Shown here: one piece after another, positions 1 to 12,049 of the stretch
Position numbering within the stretch: position 1 is the first letter of the stretch
Layout of the letters: the number at the start of each line of letters is the position of its first letter
NCBI RefSeq assembly: GCF_026210795.1
Contig: NC_089429.1
Span: forward strand, 1,922,001 to 1,986,000
DNA: 64,000 nucleotides
Source of the DNA: Rhizophagus irregularis
Taxonomy: Eukaryota > Glomeromycota > Glomeromycetes > Glomerales > Glomeraceae
Direction of reading: 5' to 3'
The notes under the pieces: model-generated
The model's database searches: none
What the model saw: the letters and a program-made list of their open reading frames with translations, nothing else
Told to the model about the DNA's origin: nothing
Translations under genes and position numbers: made by a program

Positions 1-392
1 CGTAATGGTCAAAAGTGGTCTATTTGACCTTAAAAGTGGTCAAACTTGACCTTATTGATGGTTAAAAGTGGTCAAATGACTCAGTTGCCTTAATTGATGG
101 TCAAAAGTAGTCTATTTGGTGGTCAAATGTAACCATCAGCTACCTTAATTGATGGTTAAAAGTGGTCAAACGTGGCCATCAGCTGCCTTAATTGATGGTC
201 AAAAGTGGTCAAATATGCCCTCGCCTTTAACTACCAATTATTAGTATAACCAAACAGAAATTTTCGAAAAATTTCTATGTGCTATATGACCACTTTTTAG
301 GGTCAAATAGACCACTTTTGACCATCAATTAAGGTAGCTGATGGTCACGTTTGCCACTTTTAAGGTCAAATAGACCACTTTTGACCATTACG
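1..392. repeat. Foldback element (MITE-like) built of GGTCAAAAGTGG repeats
   Basis: The first ~50 bases (CGTAATGGTCAAAAGTGGTC...) are matched in inverse orientation by the last ~50 bases before 392 (...GACCACTTTTGACCATTACG). Between them the unit TTGATGGTCAAAAGTGGTCA recurs directly several times and then inverted after about 280. There is no coding capacity. This looks like a non-autonomous element. The true left end and any target duplication may lie before base 1, so its superfamily cannot be assigned. Confidence 0.75.
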
Positions 393-2345
393 AAATAGAT
401 TTCTTAAGTAAAGTGATTTATTCAGTGAGGATACACAAAATTTAACTGCATATTTACTTATAAACGGGTATCTTCCGGATCTATTAGTGCAATATTTATA
501 CCACATTGTAACTAAAAAAAATCAAAAACTTTTTTATTAGGTTACACAATTGAATTTGGCTGGAATTATAATTTGACCGGTGAAATCACCTGCGGTGAGA
601 TTTAGCAGATCTGCTAATGAATAAAAATGATCGTCAGAGCTAATAATAAAAAATATAAATCTGTCTGGTAAAGAAAAAAGATCTGCTAATAAAAAAAGGG
701 GATAATAAAAAATATAAATCTGTCTATTGAAGAAAAAAAGATCTGCCAATTTTAAAATTACACGAGTTGGTAATATTTAATTAGAGAAAGTTCGTAATAA
801 ATAAATATGAATCTGTCTAATAATGCAAAAAGAAATTGCCATTTTAGACAAAAATCTGCCACTTGCAGTAATATTAAAATACATGAGCTGGTATTATTTA
901 AATAGTGGAAGTTGGTATTAAAAAAATACCAATCTGTCCACGTCGGCGCGCCATAGTTTTAAATGCATTTCCCATTAAACTTATGTACAGTATATAACAC
1001 ATGTCATTCTTTATACCATCTTTTCATATTTGCGTTGCTATAGAAAAGAGATCATAAATAATGTAATTAAATACGCAGTATTAAACACAATTAAATCAAA
1101 ATTTCTTTATTATACAGGTGAACTAAATAAATTGTTAATTAATGGAGCTTATATGATTTCTGGTATAACCATACTTTGAATTTTAATATGTAAATACTGT
1201 AATATATTATAAATCATGATATTTTATTTCTTTTTATAATTTCATATAAAGTTGATTTGAGAATACATAACCAAAAGGTTAAAATCATGTTATTATAAAA
1301 TATAGTCTAAACCTGTGAAAGTTAATTTTTAAGAAGTGTGAAAATTTTATAATTATAAATAGATATAAAGTTAGCAATCAACTTTTTAACCGGAGAATAT
1401 TAAATTATTAATTCGAAATGACCTAAAATTCCAGCCCGCATATTCAAAAAAAATTTATATTTAAACTACTAATATGAAGAATGATAAAGTAAATTTTGTT
1501 TCTAATTCGAAAAATGATGTCACTTGCTTGATAAAGTTATTTATGTTGCTAAATTCATTTGTCCTCTATATAATGATAAGATATAAATAATAAGCAGAGT
1601 GAGTAGTAGACTAAAATTAACAAGCATACAGTACGGGAGTATTGACATAGTGTACGTTATAAGATAAAAATTTTAAAATTTTTAAAACCTTTGGAACTAA
1701 ATATTTTTTACGAATTCGTATTTGGAAGCTATTATTATTTTTTTCTTTTTTGAAAATAGTTTATATATTTATTATACATGTTAAAATATCTAGATTTAAT
1801 CCAGTATCGCTTTACACTTCAAGCATATTCCAAGAATTATCAATGTTTGTCGGCCAAAATTAAAAATTTCGATAAATACATTATATATAAAGAAATGTGT
1901 GAGCTATAAATTTTTTTTTTTTTTAAACACTAAACATTATGACATGACATCACTATGACATGACATCACAAAAAGATAAAAATATTTATTTTTATTTTAT
2001 TAATAAACGTTTGCAGTATAAGGCAACTTAAGGTCGCAGTATGCATGTGACCCACAATTTCATAAGAGTAATTCAGGGGTTCAAAAAGGAATGTGGAGAT
2101 GATTTAAAAATGTGATTTTTGTGGACGTTTTGCAATGAGATAAACTAATTTTACATTTTCGTCTCCAGAGAGTAAGATCCGGACAACAATAGTATAACTG
2201 TATGTTACACAAATCAAAGCCACATTGTTCGAGTCACGAACTCATGATGTTATGATCAGCTGATCTGTTGTGCTCAAATAAACTTTTATAAATTTACTTG
2301 TTTTGAAAATTTTAATACGTAAATACTCTTTCCCCTTTTAACAAC
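393..2345. other. AT-rich intergenic DNA
   Basis: No credible gene is visible. The 70-codon frame on the minus strand at 537-749 is an aromatic-rich low-complexity translation. A 16-bp motif (TATGACATGACATCAC) occurs twice in tandem near 1938-1970. The last ~100 bases should hold the promoter of the F-box gene that follows. Confidence 0.6.
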
Positions 2346-4043
2346 ATGGCATGTTCAAAAATATTTTCGGGAGCTTTACCTGAATTAATAAATGAAATTC
2401 TACCGTATCTTAGGAATGATTATAAAACCTTATATTCATGTATTTTAGTTAATAGATTATGGTGTCGTTTGGCAATTCCATTATTGTGGGAGGATCCATT
2501 TTCAAAGAAATTTCCTAAAAATTATCGATTTATTGAAATTTATTTGCATTATTTGAATGATAATGATAAAGCAAAATTAAACGAATATGGAATTATTACT
2601 GATTCATTTCCTACAAATACATTATTTAATTATCCTAGTTTTATTAAATGTTTAAAAATACATGAAATTTGTCTTTCTATTAAATTATGGAATGAAAATA
2701 TTAGTTTTTTGACAATTGAAGAACAACATGGTAACTTTAGAAAACTTACTAAAGACTATAACCAAGATATGACATTGGCAAGGTTTATTTTCTTGTTATT
2801 AACCAAAATATTTATCGAATATGAAGCTAATTTACACACTTTTGAATTCAAAGTTTTAAATACTTATTGGAATAAAGATATTAATGATTACATCAAATCT
2901 ACATTTGAAATAATCCTACAAAATCCAAATTTCATTTCTAATATTAAAAATCTTAAATTTCTTTCTGATGGATTAGCTAATAATTTGTCAGTATTTATAT
3001 TTCTAAAATTTATTTATTCAAATTGTAATTCAATTTCATCACTTTATATTCATGCTTTAGAGTATAATAATGCTGATGAAGATTTATCCAAATTAATTAA
3101 TTCACAACAAAATCTCCAAAAAATTTATTTTGATAACAGTGATTATTATTATCTAAAAAGTTTAAAAAATTCCAATTGTTTAAATACTTTAAGAATTATT
3201 ATATTTCATAATATCTATCTATATAATTTGGAAGTTAATTTATTCAGTGAAGTATTTGAGCAATTAAATGTTTTGGAGTCTGTTCATATCCTTTATTGTT
3301 ATCCTTTAGATTATACCATTATTCAACTTTTTAACCTAACTAAACCATTTAAATTGAAATCTTTACTTATGGATCAAAGATCTATATTACAAATTGAACC
3401 ATTAAAATTATTATTACAAAAGTCTGGTGATTACTTAGAAAATATTGGATTTGAAACATCAATGAATAACGAATTGAAACTACAATTATTAAATTTAATT
3501 AAAATTTATTGTTTTAATATCAAGTTTATAGATTTAAATGGATTTGATAATCAAAATATTCTTCCAGTATTTTATTTAATTAAAAATATTCAACGAAATC
3601 TTAATTATATTTCTATTAATTTCGCTAAATTTAATTATCAAAATTTTGATCGTCACGTTGAACTTAGTTCATTTATATTACGAAATTTAGGACAAATTCT
3701 TCCTAATAGATTAGAATATTTAAGTTTAGCTCTTAAATTTAATATAAATGATTTGGAAGTATTTATTAATAATTCTCAAAATATTTTCATTAGAAAATTA
3801 TTAATCAAAAATATATTTTATCACACATGTGAAAATCTTTTACCATGTATTAAAAACTCTATTATGAGAGAAAAAAGGGTCACATATTTAGCCATAGAAA
3901 ATAATCATGTTTTTTCTAATAGTGAAAGAAATGATCTGTTTGATTTAAAAAATGTAGAAGAGTTTAAATTATATGGTATTCAAGTCACAGATTATAATAA
4001 TCTATATATTAAACTTCATGATTTTATAAACGAATTGTATTAG
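2346..4043 (+). CDS. F-box protein with a divergent LRR-like C-terminus
   Basis: A single-exon, 565-residue protein. The N-terminus (roughly residues 8-50; LPELINEILPYL, then LYSCILVNRLWCRLAIPLLWEDPF) is an F-box of the lineage-expanded Rhizophagus type. F-box proteins normally bind Skp1 through this segment and present targets to an SCF ubiquitin ligase. The rest is Leu/Ile/Asn-rich with irregular LRR-like strands (for example NSNCLNTLRIIIF, FEQLNVLESVHILYCY, LGQILPNRLEYLSLAL), probably for substrate binding. The ATG follows a TTTTAACAAC leader almost identical to that of the second F-box gene at 13750. The frame is intact and no intron is seen. The substrate is unknown. Confidence 0.93.
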   Translation: MACSKIFSGALPELINEILPYLRNDYKTLYSCILVNRLWCRLAIPLLWEDPFSKKFPKNYRFIEIYLHYLNDNDKAKLNEYGIITDSFPTNTLFNYPSFIKCLKIHEICLSIKLWNENISFLTIEEQHGNFRKLTKDYNQDMTLARFIFLLLTKIFIEYEANLHTFEFKVLNTYWNKDINDYIKSTFEIILQNPNFISNIKNLKFLSDGLANNLSVFIFLKFIYSNCNSISSLYIHALEYNNADEDLSKLINSQQNLQKIYFDNSDYYYLKSLKNSNCLNTLRIIIFHNIYLYNLEVNLFSEVFEQLNVLESVHILYCYPLDYTIIQLFNLTKPFKLKSLLMDQRSILQIEPLKLLLQKSGDYLENIGFETSMNNELKLQLLNLIKIYCFNIKFIDLNGFDNQNILPVFYLIKNIQRNLNYISINFAKFNYQNFDRHVELSSFILRNLGQILPNRLEYLSLALKFNINDLEVFINNSQNIFIRKLLIKNIFYHTCENLLPCIKNSIMREKRVTYLAIENNHVFSNSERNDLFDLKNVEEFKLYGIQVTDYNNLYIKLHDFINELY

Positions 4044-5636
4044 CTATGTAGTAATTCATATCGATATGATTTGAAAATTACAAATACTTATTATTGCATG
4101 GGATTGATAATAAAATGAGTAAATGGAAGTGTTTGAAATGAAATTTAAAAAGTAAAAGATAGCATAATCAAATATGTCAGGATGACAACAATTTATTAAA
4201 TATAGGCCGCGAAAGTCTTTCATAATTAGCACTTTTATTAATGAAATTATTTTTTATTCTGTAAACCTTATATATCACAATAAATTATATATTTTATGAA
4301 AATTTTATAAAAATTTATCAAGGCTGATGTTAATTATACCTTATGTTATGTGACAAATGATGCAAATTGACATCTGAAGCACAAAATAATTATCTTTTTT
4401 TAAAAAAAATATGCGTATTTTTTAATATAAAAAATTTTATTTTTAAATGAAAACGTATTTTAATTAAGAGATTAATATTTTAGAAGATAAAGAAATAATT
4501 ATAAAAATATTAAATCAAGTTTATAATAAATAGGTTAATAAAAAAAAAATTTTAAACCACTTTTCTTTTTATGAATAACTAATAATGACATTTTTTTTTA
4601 AAGAACATAAAAAAAATTATATTAAATTGTGGTACGTTAATGTATGATAAAATCATTTATAAATTAAAATGACCAGTTGAAATAGTCATGGTCGATAAAA
4701 TAGGATTGATTTAATCAAATATAAATTTTTTTTTATGGACAAACCAACCCGATACTGAATTAGCTTCTAAACAGTTATAGCAAAATGATCAATTTCGATT
4801 TTTGTTAAATCGATTAAGAACAAGTCAATTTGAGACTTTATTAATTAGTAAAAAATGTATAATGAGTAATTAGAACAAACCTATTGTGACTTCTCACTTA
4901 CTTGGTCATTTAATATCACATTATGCTTCATCATTATTTTTTCTTATTAGTACAATTTCATTAAGAAATAATTTTTTATTATTTGTGGCAAGGAAAACAT
5001 AAAGAATATCATGTTTCAACACTTTGAAATCGCTCTAGTTGCTGAAACTGGATAAGGAGCTCAAGGGATAGATCAGGCGATGATAAGAAATATATTGTTC
5101 AGACTTCAGAGTCACATGAAATCTTAATATATGACGTACTAGCAAGAGGAATAGTGATGCAAGTCTTGGAACTCTAGGAAGTATACGAAGAAGCAATATA
5201 AGTATCAGTAAAGCCAAAATCCAGTTCAAGCTAGAAAGTTAAAGAGTTTGACAGCGTTTTAGTTTCTCAAGTCAACGGTAATGTCTCTATACTTCGTTGT
5301 TATTAGAAGCGGTTGCAAAAGGTTTAGAGCGATTCGATCTAAGTGAGAATCTAAGTAAGACGTGGATAATTCCTATGAAAAAGATACAGGTTGTATACAA
5401 AAAAAAATATAATGATAAAAAACGAATCATACTATGATTTTTTCTTTATATACTTTATATAGTAATCTCTGTACATACTAATACATACATAGATCATTTT
5501 AACCGTAAATTCTCAATCGTACTACATAACTTTCGCATTAAATCATTATTCGAAATCATGTAACCCGTAAAATTAGATCCAGCTACCATGTGACGCGGTT
5601 AGTAAAAGACGAAAATTTTTTGAATAATCGTACAAA
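4044..5636. other. AT-rich intergenic DNA
   Basis: No supported gene. The 64-codon minus-strand frame at 5035-5229 is hydrophobic low complexity with no recognisable domain. The final part should contain the promoter of the Crinkler-type gene starting at 5637. Confidence 0.6.
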
Positions 5637-8137
5637 ATGTCCTCAAAAATTACTCAGGTCTTTCGTAGGACCGTTTTCCCAACTCACTTCGTTTCTCCTC
5701 AAGTTCAATGCCTTCAATCACCGAGACCTTATTTGCCACTTTCAAGAACTCTAAAGTATTGGAAGTAGGGATGGCAACGGTCACGGTCATTAACCGGTTA
5801 TGACCGGTCATGACCGTGACCGATATCGGTCGGTCAAAGACCTCTGACCGACCGTTTGACCGACCGTTTAACCGATCCTGAAAACGTTTGCGAAACGTAA
5901 TTTAATAAAAAAAATGTTTCGCAAACGTTTTTTTAATTATTTTAATAGAAAACGTTGCGAAAACGTTTTTTATTAAGTATTTCAATTAAATTACGTTTCG
6001 CAAACGTTTTCAGGATCGGTTAACCAGTCGGTCAAACGGTCGGTCGGTCGGTCAAAGGTTCTTGACCGGTTATGGCCGACCGATGACCGACCATGACCGA
6101 CCGTTGCCATCCCTAATTGGAAGTCTTGGGAGGATTTAAACCAGAAATATAAGGATTTAAGCCAGGAATATAAGGATTTAAGCCAGGAAAATAAGGATTT
6201 AGTCCAGAAAAATAAACTTTTGAGAAACAAATTAGAATTTTATAAATATCGGTATCCTAATGATAAAAGAAGATGGGTGGTTAATGGTAACATTGAGAAT
6301 GAATCCCGTAATAATGTATATTTTGTTGATCTAGAGGAGACGAATGTTCCACTCCTTGATATGATTCTGAAAGGAGAATTTGTGACTTTATATGGTGCAA
6401 GGGCCTCCGGAAAATCTACACGTGTGGATCAAGTTATGGAAAAGTTGAAAAGCCAGGGCATTATTTGCATTTAGTAAGTTCTATTTAGTAAGTTCTGACT
6501 TTCTGATCACGTTGCTTTCAGTATAAACTGTTGTTTTTTCCCTCGAAACAGTGTAACTTTGGAGCAGATTAACATGGAAACCAAAGATAGTTTCTGGTCG
6601 TCAATGGGTTTTGCACTTCACATTAGTGCTCCTAAATACTTTGGAAAAGCTGATGTCAAATCTTCTGGTGATTTTCGGCTAAAGTTTCTGAAAGAACAAT
6701 GGAATGATAATCGTGTTGTTCTCTTCATTGATGAGTTCGATATATTGTTTGAAGCACATGATGATATTAAATCCTCATTTTTTGAGGTAATTCATGCTAT
6801 TAAAAACACAAAGGAAAATTATGCTCTCTTGTCTTCGGTAGCCATCGGTCTCTTTAGTATTTTACGTTTGAGTTCAGACAGAATAACCACGTCTCCATTC
6901 AACATTAACAATCCATTTAGGAACCCAAATTTCACGCTGGAACAAGTGCAGTCAGTATATAAGGAGTTTGAGGATGACTTCAAATTGACAATTGACCCGG
7001 AGATCATTGAGGATATCTACAATCGGACAAATGGGTATGTGAAGCTGATAGAGAGTTGCGTGAAATCAAAATCTGAAATTTAATTCATGATTTGGTTATT
7101 TTGACAGGCATGCTGCCCTTGTCTGCCTTTGCGGAAAAGCTATCAATTCAGATTTAATGTCAAAACTTGATGAAAATAGAAGGCTCACCTCCTTAACCTG
7201 GTTAAACTTTGTTATCAATTCTATGCAAGATACGATATTTGATTATAACACCTTCAGATGGATGATTATTATACTTCAAAAGAAAAAAGTCAGGCCTGCT
7301 ATAGAACTTCTTCGATCTGTTTTCTTAGGATCTTTCAAATTTGTGCCAATCTATGACTCTGAAGAAAAAAAACTAGCAGAATTTTTGACAGCCGAGGGGG
7401 TGCTAATGAGGGATGAAACGAAAAAGAATAATTTCAGAATGTCATCTATTTTTGTAGATGATCTGATTCAGCGACGACTTATTCCTGCATTATACAAGTC
7501 TGCCCCGACATGTGCAGTCCCCTTAAAAAAAAATGATACCCTGGATATTCTCAAGATTTTGCAGACGGCTATCCGGTTCTTTGATAAAGACATCATTTCT
7601 AATGCATTCATTAAGTCATTTAAAGTTGCATCTACGTTGTATGTAGATGGTCAAAAAGAAACTCAAGTCCCTCAAGAAAATGTTTACAACACAGAGCTTA
7701 TCAGGATCCTAGTTAATTGGCTTGTCAGAAATAATGGATTTGAGGTCACTGGACAGTGGCATATGGTAGAAAGTCATGCCAAAAAACATGTTCATACGTA
7801 TAGCGATATAGTAATTACAACGCAACGTCAAAGAATTGTTCTCGAACTTTTAGCCACCGCAACAAAGGAAGACCTTGATGAACACTTTGAAAGAGTACTT
7901 GAGTATGCTGAAAAACTATCTGCGGACGATATTTGGATAGTACATTTTACATGTGAAGATCGTTATGCAACTGCAACTCATAAGAAACTTCATTGGCCAC
8001 CTGATGATAGAATTAATGTTATACACTGCTTTCACAACCGGATACTTGAAAATGTTCTAATTAATGTCCGATATGTAGATAGCTCTGGTACCATTAAATA
8101 TATTACAGATGAGGCCATACCATTAAATCTTAGTTAG
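5637..8137 (+). CDS. Crinkler-type P-loop NTPase with nuclease-like C-terminus; exon 1 split by a MITE
   Basis: Exons read as 5637-5765, 6124-6473, 6552-7034 and 7108-8137, total 1992 nt, about 663 residues if the MITE at 5766-6115 plus one target copy is skipped. Introns are 6474-6551 (GTAAGT...CAG) and 7035-7107 (GTATGT...CAG). The Arg-rich N-terminus (MSSKITQVFRRTVF) is followed by coiled-coil repeats (KYKDLSQE), a Walker A (GARASGKST, about residue 133) and a Walker B (VVLFIDEFD, about 214). After the second splice comes NGHAALVCLCGKAI, typical of this family. The C-terminus (YSDIVI, then VLELLATATKEDLDEHFERVLEY, about 550-580) resembles the PD-(D/E)XK-like end of Crinkler/RHS-type effectors, although the catalytic Lys is not obvious. 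With the MITE retained, translation stops at its first TAG (5766-5768), so the gene is inactive unless the MITE is spliced out or an internal start is used. Confidence 0.8.
5766..6115. mobile_element. hAT-type MITE, 350 bp, inside a coding exon
   Basis: The termini are TAGGGATGGCAACGGTC and its inverse GACCGTTGCCATCCCTA. The element is flanked by a perfect 8-bp target duplication ATTGGAAG (5758-5765 and 6116-6123), the hallmark of hAT transposition. The interior has subterminal GACCGACC repeats and an inner inverted repeat with CGTTTGCGAAACG. There is no coding capacity. Removing the element and one duplication restores an open frame across the junction. Confidence 0.95.
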
Positions 8138-11100
8138 TTTTATACACTATAACTGAAATAATTGCTTATTAGTATTTAGTTAATATTTGTGTTAATTGTA
8201 AAAATGTAAATATAAAAGCGAGAAAATATCTTTATGTAACGTGATGCTGAATTTATTATTACGAATTTGCGATAAAAAATATATAATGCGTATAGGTAAA
8301 TAATAAATACAATAAGAGAGTGTAAGAGTAGTAAACGAAACATGTGATGCTATAAAAGAGGGAGGGAGTACGCGGATTCTAGACCATTCAATAAGTCCCA
8401 GCATCAAGTTATTTCTTACCCCATACTCTTTTTCTACAATAGAACTCCGAAACACATATTTACGGAATTTCCATCTATTTATATCACTCCCACCTATACA
8501 ATATAAAATAATATTTCTCACAAGAAAACTTCTTTGAGATTAAGTAATTTCGAGCCTAAAAGCATAAATTCGGGATTAATAAATGAGATAAAAAAAATAA
8601 TCAATGCAATATTTTTTATTTATGTTTACCTCTACGATTCATTTTCACAACATTCCATTCTGCCTTATATTTAAGAAATTAGTTGCTTAATGCGTTATAA
8701 TAATGGTATGTTGATTTTTTATTGCCAGTATGATACTGCACCAAATTTTGTTGATGCTGAAAATCGATGATACAGTGCATACAACTTAGTCACAACAACT
8801 AAAATTGATGATCAATTATCGCCATACACTATAGTATGCCGTCTAATAAGAATAACAACTCCATTAATTATTGTCATAAACCATAGTATGCTACCCGAAC
8901 CTTTCATCCGATCTAAGTTAGAGCCCGAAAGAGTATAATATTACTAGCCCAAAAAATTTAATATGGGTACCAAATCCTTTTTGATTATCCTGATTATAAT
9001 TTCACCAAAAGAGGCCAAACCTAAATTATAAATAAAATTTAATAAAAAAAAATTATTAATTGCTAATTAATAATCAAAAAACTCACTTGAAAATATCAAA
9101 TTTGCCGCAGCAGCTGATCCTATAAAAAATAAATTTATTAAATATATTAAATAAAATAAATTTAATAAAAAATAAGTATAATAAAAAAAAAGTTAGTAAA
9201 ATAAAAGAAAAATGTTGATGAATAATTAATAACAAAAAAAATAATTAATAATTAATAATCAAAAAAACCCACCTGCACATATAATTTATCGCAGTAGCTG
9301 ATTTCTAATTATCACCAGTGACTGAAATTATGACAATCGACCAGCATTAAAAAAATATAGTGCCGGTAAAAATTGATAATTCTGGCCAACGATGATGATC
9401 ACTCCAGTGATTTAAAGTAAAAACCATAAAAAAAATAAATATAATAAAAAAAGTTAATAATCAAAAAAAACCCTATTAAATTTTCCGCGGCAGCCTATCC
9501 TTTTACTAAAATCATTAAATCAACAAAAAATATAAAAGCTAAACTAATAAAATAATAAAGTAAAGTAATTTAATTATTATTTAATAATAAAAATATACTA
9601 AAATATTAAAATTCCGCTTACTAGAATTAATATAGCATGCTACTAATTTATCTTGACCATCCAATTTAATGTTGGCTAGTTTTCAATCTATTATCTAGTT
9701 TTTATAATATCACCTTAGAAATAAGAAAGTAATATTCACTATTTTTTTTACAATAAATATTTAAAAATCATTTATTAATATTGAAAAAATAGTAATTAGC
9801 CAGTTTATTTGATGGTTATTAGATGATCCATTAGATTATCCGGATAGTTTTAAATTATATTTATTTAAAATAGTTATTGTTATTTATTAACAAAGAAAGC
9901 ACTATTTTTTGTTAATAAAATATTTTTTTATTTTTATCTTTTTACCTTTATAAATAAAAATAAAAAAAAAGGCTCATTTTTTTAATTTGGATGACTAATA
10001 CAATGTAATCGAAAAATTGTCTAGGCATCAAAAATTTTAATAATTTTGTGCACAAATAATATAATACTGTCACAAAATAAAAGTTATAAGTTAGATATAT
10101 TTATAGCTAAAATTATTAAGATAACTGCCAATCCAGATCATGCCACAGATCCTGATCATCGTCAATATCTCATTCAAAACTAATATAAACTCTTTCTGTT
10201 AATATTGATGTTGATGTTGATGTTGATGTTGATATATTGATATTGATATTGATATTGATATCGATATCAAATTTTTTTTATGATGCTTCCTTTTTGGGAA
10301 TGTACTATAATCAACTATAGCTAATTACGTACAACAATATAAATTGAGATCATCTGACACCAACAACTATATAGCGCAATCTGTATATGGTGTTAATAAT
10401 AATAATTAGCAAAATATTAACGTAACTAATTAATATATTTGATTATTTATCATATTTATTCTTTTTCTGTTAATTCTATTTATTAATTGTCTGAATTTAA
10501 ATGAATTCTTTCTGATCGTGAATATGCATCTTCTAATATTAAGAATTTGATAAACATCAGTTGAATTATTCTAAAAACCCCTTCTTCCGGTTGAACCTTT
10601 ATTAAATTTGATAAAAGTTATAGCAATTCCCGAGTTTCATCATGAAAATAATTAATTAATAAAATGAAAAATTCAAGAAAGAAAATAAATTCTCATCACT
10701 AATCTCACGAAAATTCTAAATTCTATATTTAATTAAAGAGCCAATTAAAATAATGGTTTCCCTTTTTTAAGATCCTAAAGAAAAAAATCAACGAAATATT
10801 TCTACATTTTCTTTTTTTTAGGCAGTTCTTGCAGTCTTCCTGGACACGACATTTTGGTACAAATCAATACTGCGATTCTAAATCAATCAGAATACTGATC
10901 TCCTTAGAGGGAAAGTAGATTAGTTTTTTCTTGTTTTTCATTTAAGTTATTTATTATTATTTTTTTTAAGCAAATTCTCATTTAAATTATTTTTTTATTT
11001 AAATTTTTTAAAAAAATTTTCATCCTTATTAAATAAACTTGTTTTAATAACTTACAACAAATATGGTTTACAATAAAATTAATTGCGGCAGTCGTAAATT

Positions 11101-12049
11101 TGTCTGAATTATGTTACGCTCTAATGAATCAGAACGGAATCTACACCTATACATTGATTCTGTGGCTTGGTTTGATATACTCACGAATATACCAAAGAGA
11201 TGATGCTTCGAAATTATGTTAATAATGTGAGAAAATCATATCGTCCATCACCTTCTGAATAATATTTTCACCACGCAGAATGCGTTACAAGTGAGTACTC
11301 GAGTGATAACCACATTTGAATGAATTCTTGAATAATAACAAATTTTTGTCCTAGATCAATAGAGTTGTGCTCTTTATCTCTGTACTCTAAATATCGTCTC
11401 GGGCGCCCATGCAATGAGAATTAGCGAATAGTACTATTTGATAATAATATAGATGCGACAGAATACAAGGCGAAAGGAAATTTAACTTTAAGATAAAATT
11501 GTCTTGTTTTCTCTATCAAATTTAAAATAAACAAGGAACTTGCTATTTTAGTCATTAGTATTTAAAGAAGTTGTTAATAAGTTTAATAAATTTGAAACTA
11601 AAATAAGTGTCTAGTAGACTGCTTTTCAATGAATAGGGATCTAAAGACGTTGTTGATAAATGATAAAATAAGAAAAATGGAAAAAATATAAAGCTATGAA
11701 CAGACTCTACTCATTAAGGTTTAATTGATTGTCAAGAACTTGAAACTTCTTGAGTTCGCATGAGACTGGATATAAATAAATCTTATGACATAATATTTGA
11801 AAATTAGGCAAAATAGTTATTATAAATTTATAACAATTCAGTAAATACAATACTTTTTCATTTGCTATTTTTATCAACTTAAGAATAAATAATTTTAAAT
11901 GATTTAGGTGGGTGTACAGTAAGTTTATTTATTGCACGGTCCTATAGGACAAGTTCTTTAAATCAAGATTATTATACACACTGGTAAAAGTGTAATAACA
12001 TATATACAAGCAAAATTTTAAAAAAAAAATATCATGAAAAAAGTAAACT
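8138..12049. other. Long AT-rich gene-free stretch
   Basis: Dominated by A/T runs and short AATTAATAATCAAAAAA-type repeats between about 8990 and 9600. A TTGATG/TTGATA trinucleotide-derived microsatellite lies at about 10198-10266. The short frames present, such as the minus-strand 8192-8521, show no domain and no supporting gene structure. No RNA gene is recognised. Confidence 0.6.
10198..10266. repeat. TTGATG / TTGATA microsatellite
   Basis: Four to five copies of TTGATG are followed by several copies of TTGATA and a short palindrome (GATATCGATATC). It is simple sequence with no coding potential. Confidence 0.85.
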
